From the NCBI GenBank assembly GCA_965178125.1, contig OZ237753.1, positions 992,001 through 1,056,000 on the forward strand: a stretch of 64,000 nucleotides of DNA, given 5' to 3'. The stretch comes from Bilabrum cf. latius (lineage: Eukaryota > Bigyra: Bicosoecida > Bigyra > Bicosoecida). Numbering within the stretch: position 1 is the stretch's first letter; every line of letters begins with the position of its first letter. Of the stretch, positions 12,035 to 24,075 are shown in pieces. The notes beneath the pieces were generated by a model, which saw only the letters and a list, made by a program, of their open reading frames with translations, searched no databases and was not told where the DNA came from. Made by a program: the position numbers and the translations under genes.

Positions 12035-15000
12035 TCAGAGGGTCTCGACGCCCTCTCTGCTGATTCCTTCGTATGGCGTGAGGCCCTCCAAGTTGGTCAC
12101 GGTGTCGTCCGCTCCCTTGTCCTTGAGGTACTCGGCGAGCTCCTCGAACCCATACGCATAGCAGAAATGCAGCGCCGTGTTGCCGGCATTGTTCCTGGCA
12201 TTGATGTTCGCCCCGCGCCGTAGGCACAGCTTGGCGATGCGCCGGTTGCCGTTCTACGCCGCGACGAGCAGCAGGGCGTTCCCGCTCTCGTCCCGGATCT
12301 CGATGTCCACGGCGCCCCCGCCCGGCCCGCCCGTGTTCAGCAGGGCCTCCAGCTCGTCGAAGCGGCTGTTGCGCGCCAGCGAGAACAGCTGGGACACCAG
12401 GTTTGCCTCGTCCCCGGCATCTAGCCGCCGGCCGTCACCCCCCGCAGCCCCCCCGCGTGCGGGGCCGCCCGACCCAGCGCCCAGCCCGTCCTCGTCCTCG
12501 TCCCGAGGCATGGACGAGCCGAGCCCGTCCCCGGGGCGGCCGATCTGCGTGACGAGCGTGGTGACCCGCAATCTCCTGCCCGCAGACCAGGGATCGAACC
12601 CCACCGCGGCCCAGTCCTCCACGATACGCCTGGGAGCCACCACACCCAGCACCCTGGCCTTGTTCGTGTTGGGGTCCTGAGGGAGGTAGTCCGCGTGCTG
12701 AGAGGCAGTTGTGGGAGATGTCACGGCCGTCACGAAGCCGCGGGGCAGGCGCGGCTGCATGGACCGCACCGCCAGCCCCCGCTCCGCGGCGTCCATCCCC
12801 GGGCCCGCTGCCTGGGGCACGTACATGTCGCCCGCCCCCGCGGCCCCGTGCCTCTGGTATGGTGCCATCGCGCCCTGCGGCTGGGCGGGGAGGGTGCTCC
12901 CACCCATGCCCCCCCCTCCTCCCCCCCTGGCGTTGGGACCCCTGCTCTCGTCAGGGGTCATGGTGGGCAGCCGAGGCATGTCCGACATGCGCATCGTGCC
13001 CCCTCCCAACCGACTCTCCCCGCGAGCCGCCTCGAGGAGCGTCATCTGCCCGCCATCCCCTCCTCCACCTCCTCGCCCGTCCCCGGTGTCCCCCCCGCGC
13101 ATCCCCTTCACCGTCGTGCCCCTGGTTACCGCGAACGACACCGCCGACCTGGCCCCCGGGCTGTGCCCCTGCACCTCCACGGGGGAGCGGGGGGCAAATG
13201 CGAAGCCGTCGTCCAGCTCGCCGTGCTCGTGATCGTCCTGCTGCCCGGCAGGACCCATGCCACGGTACATGGGGGCGGCCTGCTGCTGCCCGCCCATGCC
13301 ACTGGATCCATGGAAGCGGTGGCCCGGGGGTATCTCGATAGGCGAAGGCTGGAACTCTTGTCCCTGCCCCTGTACCATGCCAGAGCCCACATCCAGCGGG
13401 GGAGGCATGCTGCCCATGCCCGGCACTCGGCTGGCGCCAGGCACCACCAACGGCGACGACCCGCTGGGCAGCTGCAGCCGCTGGCTCTGCCCGTGGCCCT
13501 GTTGCTGCTGCTGCTGCATGCCGATCCCCAGCCCCAGGCCCAGTCCCAGCGAGAGCAAATCGTGAAGGGACTGGCCACCAGCACCCGCCATGGCGCCCGG
13601 TCCCTGGAGGCCCGCCCCAGCTCCGTGCTGCTGCTGCTGCTGCTGCAGCTGCGGCAGCACGGACTGGAGAGCAGAGGCGATTGAGGCTGCCAGCGCTTGC
13701 GGGTCCTGACCTGCAGGTACCATGACCCCCCCGCCCTACCCGCCCGACTCGCCCATATCCATGCTCCCCGGGACACCGACACCGGACATGCCACCCGTGT
13801 AGCCGCCCGACATTCCCATGGAGGCCTGTCCGCCGGCCTCCTCGAGCGATGAGAGGGCCCCTTGCCCCGGTGCCCCCATGGTGGGGGGTCCTGGGGCCAC
13901 CCCCGGGTGCGCCCCCATGTCATGGAGGGCCCCTCCCCCCATGGCGCGGGGCTCCCCAGTGATGCCGCTCCCCGGGGTGGCCCGCTGTGCCACGTCCCGG
14001 AGGGCCCCGTCGGTCCCCGCAATGGCGGGACCGTATCTGCCAGGCCGGATGGTGTGGGGGGCGCGCGCGTCCACGACCGAGGTGCCCTCCCTCGCCGCCT
14101 CCGCCTCAGCGGCGAGTGCAGCGGCCTGCCTCTGCCGCTGCACCTCCGCCTCCCGCTCGTCTGCTGCCCTCGCTTCGTCCTCGTGCGCCTGACGCTCGAA
14201 GCCGGCCGCCTGGGGGGGCATCAGCAGCGGGTTCCCGTCAGGACCCACACCCGCCTCGGAGGGAGCCTGGCGCGCGAACCGCGTGCCCTCCGCCACCACC
14301 ACGGCGCCCGGCTGGCGACCGGGCACGGCGCGGGGCCCCAGAGTAGACACGCTCTTATGCGAGTCCGTGATGCTTGACGCCCCGCCCTTGCCCCCACCCC
14401 CACGCACCGTACTGGCGCCCCCATCCACCAGCCCGTCACCATCCCGCGGGGCCAGGATGTGCTGCCGCATGCGCTCCTGAGTGTAGGGCCCCGCCGACAG
14501 CGTCTCGCCGGGAAGATCAAGCCCGCTCTTGCTGTACCCCGCGGGACCGGCACGCCCGGGGAGGCTCTGCCCTCCCGCCTGCACGGTCCCGTCATCTCCC
14601 ATGATGCCGCTGTCCTCCAGCCCAGCGGCCCCCCGGGGCACAGGGACCATGTCCCCGGGGGCCTCCTCGCCGTTCATGAGCCGCAGCTGCCTCCGATGGG
14701 AGCGCGACGCTTCCGCCTCAGATCGCAAAGTGTCCACCGCGTCGGTCCGAAGGGAACCCCTTGGGGTCAGCAGGCGCTGGTGCACGAAGCTCCCGTCGTC
14801 GTGCCGCGCATAGAGGTCCCTGGGCAGGCTGCTCTCCAGCGAAAACTCGCCCTCAGCGGGCCCGCCCCCGCGCGCTCGCTTCTCGTCCTCCAGCCGCAGC
14901 TGCTACCCGCCCTCGTCCCTCAGCCGCAGAAGCGTCTCTTCCTCCTCCTCGGCGCCCTCGTCCGGGTCCGGCAGCGGCGGCAGGGGTGGCTCCCAGTACG

Positions 15001-18000
15001 TCTCCCCCGTGCGCCGGTTGTACCAGTATGGGATCCCCCTGCGAGTGCGGAACTCCTGGATCTCGCCCGTCTGCGCGAAGCGGAACGAGCGGTAGATGGT
15101 GGGATCCAGCGGGCCGGCAGGGGCCATGGGGTTGCCATGCAGCAGGAACTCGCCGCCCTCCTGGTGGCCCAGAGCCGTGAACACCTGCGGCTCCGGGGGG
15201 AAGGGGCGCGCCGTGAGCAGGAGGTGGATGAAGTCCTTGGCCGTGTTGGGGGCAGTCGAGGGCTCCGCGAACGGGTAGAACCGGTCGGCGTGCGTGGTGG
15301 TGCCAGCGATGGGCCGGGCCTCGTTGGAGGTGGCCACTTCCTCCGAGGGCGTGAAGGTGTCTGCCTCCAGCCCTGAGGGCACCTCCCGGGGGCGCACCGC
15401 CTCTGCTGTCCTGAAGCCAACGAAGAAACCCTCGCCCGTCTGCTCCTCCCTGTTCACACCGGAGAACAATGGCGCGTCGTGGCCCACCACCAGCACCTCG
15501 GCGCCAGCCCGACCCCTTGCCGTGACACCCACCCGCACGCGCTGGGCCTGGCTCCCCCGGAACTGCCCCTCAGGCTCATGCACTCCCTCCCTCAGTGCCA
15601 CGGCCACGGTGCCATCCCCACCCCCCTGCGCCTGCCCTTCGGCCGCTGCTCCTGCCTCCTCCTTGCTCTCTTCGGCCCCTGCATTCCTCCCCTCCTGCTG
15701 CGCCTTGGTCCGCTGCTCCTCGTCCTCGTCCTCGACCTCCCTCCGCACCTGCTCCAGCGCCTTGTCCACCAGATAGCCAGCCAGGGTCGAGGCCGTCACC
15801 GTCGGTGGCACGCGGTCGTCCAGCGGACTCACCAGCGGCTCCAGCGTGTACATGGGCGCCTCTGCGGGCACGTCCGCCGAGTCGAACACAATGAACCCTC
15901 TGAGCTTGGGGCGGTCAAAGGCCTGTGCCGCCACCGCCGTCGCATCGCCCTCGGGGTCGACCGCATCGCTGCCCACACCCGACTGTGCCGCGGCCTGCTT
16001 GCGGTCCCCCTGTCTCGCCATCCACGCGTCCGTCTCCTGCGTCCCGAAGGCCACTCGCCGCAGTGCCCTCAGGACCCTGGCCTCCCCCACGGGCTCCAGG
16101 CCCCCTGCCACCCCTTCCTCCTGCAGCGCCTCCTCCTCGCCGAGGGCGGCGCGCCAGGTCTGCGTGTGTCCCCTGCCCACGGCCACCATGTCGCTGATGT
16201 CCACGGGGCCCTGGGCCTCGTGCATGCGCACCACGTCCGGCACACGCACGGGGCCCACCGAGGTGCGCTGCACGGCCATGTCGCCCCCAAACTGCGGCGG
16301 CATGCGCGTGGTCACCCAGGCTGTCGTGATCACCTGCTGCGGGAGCCCGCCCACAACGCCCTCCTCTCTGCCCCTTGTAATGCGGAAGAAGGTGCACAGC
16401 AGGCGGTGCTCCGGGGGCGCGCGGGGCCTCTCGATGAACGAGGGCACTGGCTCTGTGTGCACCGTGCCCGCGTCGATACCAGCGGGGAGGGCCAGCGGCC
16501 CAAGGTGGACCTCCTCCCGGGGGCCCTCGGCCTGCATCCACTCCCCTGAGAGCCACCGCTTGTTCCTCGCTTGGCTCCGTTGCTGGCTCCACGCGCGCTC
16601 CTGGGCGCGGGCCTGCTCCCGCTCCTCCCTGCTGGCTTCGTACGCGTCTGCCTCCTCAGCGACCGCCTTGAGCTCGGTGCCGTGGGGCACGGGCACCGGG
16701 ACGGTCCTAGGCTCGTACGGCTCGTACCGGCGGGGCTCCCGGATGGCCCGTGGGCGCGGCGGGGGCAGCGTGATCATGTACCTCCATTGCAGGCCGGCCG
16801 CATCCCTGTGTCCCAGGTCCATCTGGTCGGGCCCGTCCATCACCTCGGGGCCCTTGGACTCTTCGGCATCGAAGAGGTGGGCGCGTCCGTGCCTGCCGTC
16901 CGCCCGGGCATCTTCCGCAGCGCGCACCTCTGCCCGCATCTGCTCCTCCATGGCCTCTGCATGCCCCCCTTGCTGCTGCTGCTTGGCCTCTGCATCCGCC
17001 TCGTCTGCCGCTGCCTGCAGCCTCAGAGCCTCCTTCCGATCCGCATCGGCCAGCCGCTGCTAAGACAGCCACTGCTCCCGTACCTCCTCGGCCGCTGCAT
17101 CCGGGTCCTCGTCACCCCTTGCCTCCGCCTCCCTGCGCGCCTCCTCGCAGCGCTCCAGCAGAAGGTCGCTCGGGAGGGGCCGCACCGTGACTCCCAGCCC
17201 CGGCCCCCTCTCGCCCTCCGCGTACACCACTCCCTCTCGCTCCAGTCGGCTTACGAGAGTCGTGGAGAGGCCCCTGTCAGTCTGCACCGGGTACTGATGC
17301 CCGCTGTCCGTCAGGAAGCGGGGCACCCTCCTCGCTCGTCGCCTGCGCTCTGCCGCCAGCCGCACTGGGTCGTCCAGCTCGGGCGAGATCTCCAACAGGT
17401 CGGTGCGCACCGCACCCTCGCCCTCACCCTCCTTGGCCTCTCCTGCCATCTCTCGCATGGCCACCGCGCGCTGCGTGCCGTCCGTTGGGCTCCCACCGCC
17501 AGTGACTGTGACCCCCCGTCCGTCCTCCAGCACCCGCAGCATACCCCTTCCCCCCTGCACCGCCAGCTGCGTGTTGGTCCCCACGCTCTCCAGCACACCG
17601 CCCTCCTTGGTCTCAGTCCAGCGCACCGTGGGCACGTCCAGGAAAAGACCCACCCCAGCCCCCCGCGGAGCATTGCGCCTCTTGTCGCGCGTGCGCCGCA
17701 GCACCACGGGGACATGCGGGTCCTCTTCGTCCCCGCTGCCGCTCCCCAGCTCCACAGCGGCGCGCTGCTGCTCCTCGTCATCATCCGGCAGGATCTCCCC
17801 CGTCTGGATCTTGCGCTGGCGCTCATGCTCCTTGCGCTATTCCTCGAAGCTCCTGCGGTTGGCCTCGGTCACTCGGTGCTGCGCCTTTGCAGGCAGCTGC
17901 CCGGTGAGCATGGCCAGCGGGAAGCGATGCGCCCCCCTCCACCGCATCTTGCGGGACCACCTGTAGTTCCGTAGAGTCCCCCGCAGCCGCATGGTGCGAC

Positions 18001-21000
18001 CGATGGCCCCTCCTGCCTGGTAGCCCGCAGACAGGAGACCCACACGGACCGCCTCCATCAGGCTCCTCGCCCACTGCCTCCTCCTGCGCAGTCTCCTCTG
18101 CCTCTCGTTGTGGTGGCCCACTGCGTCTGCCAGTGCCCTGTACATAGGGTGCCTGGACTCCTCCACCGCGTAGAAAGCCTGCTTCTCAGCGTCAAAGCGC
18201 AGGCTAGCCGCGTGCTTGCCGAAAACCTCGTGGATCTCCTCCGCTCTGAAAGGGCGCCCGATGGCTGCCACGTTCCAGTTGGAGCACGCCAGCACAGACT
18301 GCCCCTGCTTGACACCAAGGAGCATCTGCTCGGGCTCGTCCTCCTGCCTGTGCAGCTGGCACTTGGCACCCGTGCCCATTACCCAGCAGTTGAAGCAAAC
18401 CTCTCGTCTGCGCTTGGGGGGCATGGGCACCTCGACGTTGGGCCGCGGCAGGGCCCCATCGTCCTCCTCTTCTTGTCCCTTGGCCTCCCCGAGCCCCTCG
18501 TGCTCCTGGGCGGCCCCCCGCGAGCCGGCCCCCAGCTGCTGCCCCAGCCCCGCGAACTTCATCGTTGGTGCCATCTCGTCCGTTGCATCGCTCTGCTGTA
18601 CGGGCATCCCGCGCCTGTCAGTTCCCGTCCTCGTCTTGCTGCCCCCGCGCTTGCCCTTGCCCTTGCGCCTGCGCCTGCCCTTGCCCTGCCTCTGCTGCTG
18701 CCGCTCCCCCACTGCCGCCCCGAACGGCTTCCCCATGCCCGCCAGCCCCTGGTCTCCCGTGGACGAGGCCAGCAGCGCCGCCACAGAGTCATACTTGGTG
18801 GACCGCAGTGCTCCCGAGACCACCTCCCGCAGACTGGACTTCCTCGTCCCGTCGGGGTGGAACAGCCTGCCCTCTTCCAGCGCGTCCTCTGCGTCCACGC
18901 TGCCCACGCTCTTGGCCTCGTCCTGCTGCGGGTCCTGGGGCCGGTTCTCATGCTGTCCGTACGGCCCGGGCCCCAGCGAGTCCAAGCTCCCCTGCCCTGG
19001 CAGCGGGCCCGGCGGTGGCTGCCCGTGCGTGGACGCGTGCATGAGCGCCCTCCCATCCGATACACCCTGCTGGTCGCCCTCGCCCAGCTGCTGCCCGCTC
19101 GCTCCCGGACCCACCTGCGTGGCCCAGTCGCCCCCGCGGGAGATGGAGGACGGGGCGGGCCGATGGGCGAGCGCCGCCCTGTGGTCCAGCGGCTGCAGCT
19201 GCGATGCACCCAGCATACGGGGCTGCGGCAGGGTGCCTCCCATGGCCTGCGTATCTGTGGAGCGGACGCTCTGCAGGGCCATGGGCGTGCCGGGCTGGTG
19301 GAGCCCAGGCTGCTGGTAGTACTGGTGCTGCCCCGCAATGGGGTCCAGGGGACTCCGTGGGGGCATGTGTCCGATGGTAGAGTCCAGCGCCCCGGGAGTA
19401 ATAGCACGCGGAGGCAGCCCGCCGGCACCGTGCTGTCCTTGCTGCTGTTGCTGCTGCTGGGTTGCGATCCTCAGCTGGGAGAAGGAGCCCCCCGTCACCG
19501 GAGGGGAACCCCCTTGCGGGCCGTGCGCCAAGGGGCCTAATCGGTGGGGCTGCGGGGTGCCCGGCTGCTGCATCCCTTCGGCTCGCATGCGCCGCGCAGA
19601 CTCCTCGGACATGGGCTGCAGCGCGGGGCCGCCAGGGGTGGGCAGCATCGAGTCGCCGCCTAGAGTCCGGCCAGGGGTGCCCAGGCCGTACGGGTCTGCC
19701 GGCCCCGCCTCCGGGTCGATCACTACGGCCCCGCTGGGCAACTGCCTCTGGCGCTGCCCGGGTACTGCGGCTCCGCTGTCCCCTGCCCCCATGGATCTGG
19801 CCGAGAATTCCTCGTGCATCCTCCTGGCCTCCTCTTCCTCGGCATATACCCCCGTTTGCGTGTTGAGCAGATAGACCTGCCTCGTCCCCGGGTCCACGAT
19901 CCGCTGCACCACTAGGCCGCCGTGGAACGCGCGCTCGTACGCTTTCCGAAACTCGGACCGAAGCTTGCGCACCCTCCGCCTTGCTGAGAAACCTCGCCAT
20001 GCCCGCTGCATGCCCTCCACAGCCCGCATGTGCTCCACCTCCCGCTCCCCCTCCTGCATCCCCCGCTGCACCCCCGCCTCCGCCCTCGCCCTCGCCTCCA
20101 CCCCTCCCTCGGCCATGCTCAGCCGCTCCTGCTCCGCCTCGATCTCTGCCACCGTCATGCCCTTGCGCGGGGCGAAGTCGTCCACGCCCTCCCGCACGCG
20201 CCGCTCCTCTGCGTCGAAGCCAAAGCGCCCGCTCGGTCTGCCGTCACCAGCCTGCTGGTCTCTCTCCTGATACCCTGTGCCCTGCCCAACCTCCCCCGCG
20301 CGACCGTCCATTTGCACGGGCGTGTCTGGTCTCGAGTCACCTGCGAGTGATGACTCCATGCTAGCCCGCCCCGAGATCGAGGGCCCCACCCCGCTGACAT
20401 CCGCTCCCTCGGGCCCCACCCCGAAGTCCTCCTCTTCCTCGTCACGGTACTCGTCCTCAGACCCAGACCCAGGCCCCCTAGAGGAGCCGCCCGGGGTCTG
20501 CGCGGATGGGGTCCCTGGCGCGCTACCAGGAGTACGCCCTTGCCCCAGTCCGTGCGTATCGAGAACAGGTGCGGGGGCATCCGCCGGCGGGGCCTGCACG
20601 CCAAGCCCAGCAGCACCGGCCCCCATTGGCACCGGGGCACGGGCTGCAGCAGATCCAGGCGGCATGCCCCCGCTCGTGCCAGGCATGCCACCGGCCATCG
20701 GCATGCCATATCCCATGCCCATGCCGGGCTGCATGCCCATGCCCATCCCAAAGCCCATGCCGGGCTGCATGCCCATGCCCATGCCCATGCCCATCCCCAT
20801 GCTGCCGCCCATGCCCATGCCCTGCGAAGCCGCCAGCATGGAGGACGAGCCCATGCCCAACGAGGGCTGGGACTAGAAGTGCGATTGCGAGCTGGAGGCC
20901 AATCCCAGCTGGCCCTATGACATGGACCCAGATACCTGGCCTTGTCCTTGTCCCTGCTACGGCTGCTGGCTACCCAGTGGGGGCAAGGGAGCATACCCCT

Positions 21001-21592
21001 GCGGGGTCATCCCCGGCATCGGCAGCATCATGCCCTGCAGGGGCCCGAATGGGGCCATTGCCATCGGCACTCCACCCGCGCCGCCAGGCCCATTATGCTA
21101 GCTGCCTTGGCCACCGGAATACATGCTGCGCAGTGCTGCCTGGGCCGCTGCATGAGCGGCCTGCGATGCCTACTTCGAAATGTCGTCGTCAGTCACAACA
21201 CCACCTAGTGGTATCGGCGGTACTGATGGGGGATGTCTATCTCTATCTTGCGGCGGCGATCTTGAGCGGCGGCCCCGACTTGGTGGGGATCGCGACCTCG
21301 ATCCACCAAGCCGACTTGAGCTCCTTGTGCCACGCCGCCCGCGACCGCGGCGCTGCTCATGCTATGATGCTACCGCAGAATCCTGAGCCCACCTGCCTCC
21401 AGTGCCAAGCAGTTCTTCAGTCTGCTCAGTGATGTACCCAGGCGGGAGCCTGGTCGAACTCCCCCCTCGCTGCATCTACCTCCCCCGTAATGTGGCATCT
21501 TTTCGCCCTTTCAAGAAGGATCTAGTTGAGTCATTCAGGCCTGGACGACGGCGCTGGGCAGCGCCGCGCCCACCATCGTGGTAGGCCGACAT
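12035..21592 (-). CDS. giant multidomain protein (RS-like N-terminus, IQ, Cys/His, WW, ankyrin)
   Basis: A single frame of about 3,185 residues ends at TGA (12035-12037). Twelve in-frame TAGs (low coordinates 21476, 21362, 21170, 21098, 20957, 20915, 20873, 17837, 17060, 14903, 13736, 12254) are the only interruptions. In order: an Arg/Ser-rich N-terminus (RSRSPPSRGRRSRSPP near 21290), a Met/Gly-rich tract (about 20700-20860), an IQ-like motif (MQRAWRGFSARRRVRK near 20000), Q/P/G-rich linkers, a C-x2-C-x8-C-x2-H motif (CFNCWVMGTGAKCQLH near 18390), a WW domain (GIPYWYNRRTGETYWEPP near 15010) and C-terminal ankyrin repeats (about 12060-12330). The TAG at 12254 is in an ankyrin helix (VAA-TAG-NGN), where Gln fits. 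The domains suggest a calmodulin-binding scaffold; no specific role can be assigned. ATG 21592 was chosen; 21625 and 21475 are in-frame alternatives. Confidence 0.75.
20690..20835 (-). repeat. Met/Gly/Pro-rich low-complexity coding repeat
   Basis: On the coding strand the hexamer GGCATG recurs, encoding runs of Gly-Met broken by QPGMGFGMG-type units. It is part of the giant protein near its N-terminus and was probably expanded by slippage. Confidence 0.7.
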
Positions 21593-21774
21593 TTTTGCTG
21601 CGTTTTCCAAAACCGATACATGCATTGTACAGTGTTGATTCGACAGACCCTCGAAATCTGGTATAACTTGGGACCCGTTGGGACAACCAGGAGCTGCAGC
21701 TGCAGCAGTAGCCAACACCCCTGTTCATTGTCACAAGGCAAGATTCAATCAGTCAATTATTGTGACTTATTGCG
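21593..21774. promoter_or_regulatory. divergent intergenic region: giant protein / kinesin
   Basis: About 180 bases of AT-richer sequence separate the start of the leftward giant gene from the kinesin start at 21775. Both promoters should lie here; no core element was recognised. The extent depends on which ATG the giant gene uses. Confidence 0.3.
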
Positions 21775-24038
21775 ATGCAGGCCACTAAAGCTGCATCGAA
21801 CACCGGCGGAGGCAAGGGTCCTGGGAGCGGCGCGAGTGACCACGAGACTGTCAAAGTTGCCGTCCGTTGCAGAGGTTTGAATGCCAAAGAGCAACAAAGT
21901 GGGGCTGGAGTTGCAATTACAGTACATCCTGTGAGCCTCGACGCAAATTGGAACGCCAGGATCCACGAGATCACCCACTGCCGGGTATCGACGCACATCC
22001 TCGTGCCATTTGCTTTGTTGATTGCTACCATTGCTTTGTTTTTATTCCAACAGGAGACCCAACAAGTGACTGCTGGAAAAAGAGCGTTTTCCTTTGACTG
22101 GGCGTATGGGGAGACTTCCACGCAGCAAGAGGTGTACGAATCATCCGTGGCACCGCTGGTGCAGGCCTTCCTGTCCGGATTGAACGCTTCCATCCTCGCC
22201 TACGGACAAACTGGCGCGGGTAAGACATATACGATGGGAACAACGTTCGATCCGTCCGAAAGCGCCGGTCGCGTGGGCGTGATTCCTAGAGTCCTGCAGG
22301 ACGTGTTTGGCGGAGTGGAAGCCGCTGCTGCGTCGGGCGAGTGGAAGCACAGGCTAGAGGCGTCCTACTTGGAGATCTACAACGAGCAGGTGCGCGATCT
22401 GCTCATGCCAGAGGGTGAGCAGCCCCCCAAGCGCGGGTACCACATGCACCGCGACGATTTCGGCAACTACGACGTGCAGGGGGTGACGCACGTGCCCATG
22501 ACGAGCTTGGAGGACCTCGCCCTGCTACTGGAGAGGGGCGCGCACAGGAGGGCGACGGCCGCCACCAACATGAACGCAACTTCCTCCAGGTCCCATGCCG
22601 TGTTCACGCTGCGGCTAGAGCAGATCCCCACCACCTCTTCGTCGTCGTCATCGGGGGCACTGCCAGCAGCAGGGGCAGCATCGGCTGCGAGCGGCGAAGA
22701 GGAGGTGGATGAGGATGACACGGACAGTGCCGGAAGCTAGGCAGGGGCACCGTCTACGCCGGACGCGAAAGCTCGGCCGGCCCCCGTAGTGTCCTCGGAT
22801 GGTCTGCGCAAGGTGTCTGTGTTCCGGCTGGTGGACCTGGCAGGCAGCGAGCGGGCCAAGAAGACTGGGGCCGAGGGGCAGCGGCTGCGGGAGGCCAACA
22901 ACATCAACCAGAGCCTGAGCACGCTGGGGCGGTGCATCACCGCCCTGGCTTCCAGGGCGAGCCACGTGCCATTCCGAAACAGCAAGCTCACGCAGCTGCT
23001 GAGCAACAGCCTGGGTGGCAACAGCGCCACCCTCATGATTGCATGCGTCAGCCCTGCCGACAGCAGCTTTGAGGAGACTCTCAATACCCTGCGGTACGCA
23101 GATACGGCCTCTTCTATCGAGAACAAGCCGGTGGTGAACGCAGACCCGCACGCTGCATCGGTGGTGCAACTGCGGGGGTGCATCAGCGAGCTGCGGCGCG
23201 AGCTGGCGAGGCTCTACTCCAAGGGGGTGGCCATCGACGGGGACATCCTGCAGCGGTACGACATCTCGGGGGCCAGTGGAGCCTCCCCTAGAAAGCTGGG
23301 GCCGGGGCAAGGGGCGGTGGCGGGATCCTCGCGCTCGCCGGCAGTGCTGGCACGGGTGGCTTGGGGGGACGAGAGGCCAATTACGGGGACGGGGGCGGCG
23401 CGGGCGCTGGGTGCCTCTGCGCTGTCAGCCAGCTCCAGCTCTGCCGCTGCTGCGGGCGGTGCCCCGTTCGGTGTCGGACTGGGTCCCGGCGCGGTCGGTC
23501 ACGAGCTCAGCGCTCTGCGTGACGAGCTCGCTGATGCGCATGCGCAGGCGCACCGCGCGAATGCCGACCTCGCCCAGGCCCGCCGGGAGCTGGCTGACAT
23601 GGGACAGAGGGGGCGCTGGGCCGTCGACCAGGCCAGCCGGTTGCTGGAGGAGAACGCGGGGCTGGAAGCAGCAAGAGACAAGTGGAGGTGGCGGTTTGAG
23701 ACCGTGGCGGCGAGCGTGCACGCACCGACGGAGGCGGAAGACGACCATGCAGAGAGCAAAGAGACCGAGGGAACAGAGAGAAAAGAGGCAGACAGCGCTG
23801 GGGAGGATGAGGGGGAGGATGAGGCCGGTCTCGAGCAGCTGCCCGCCGGGGCCCGGTGGGTGGTGGGGCGGCTCCGGTCGAGCGGTGAGAAGGCCGCCCT
23901 CCAGCTCGTGGGCGAGAAGGACGAGGAGCTGCAGTGCCTGAGGCACCGCTTGCAGTCCATGCGGGCTGGGCTAGAAGGGGTGGCCGCCGCTGGGGCCGAG
24001 GCGGAGGAACAGATCGCCGCCGATGCCCAACCGGGCAG

Positions 24039-24075
<37 letters not shown>

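Noticed and set aside
12695-20876. Many 100-480-residue plus-strand frames opposite the giant gene
   Set aside because: They are antisense shadows of a GC-rich gene, with His/Arg/Pro-rich composition and no domains.
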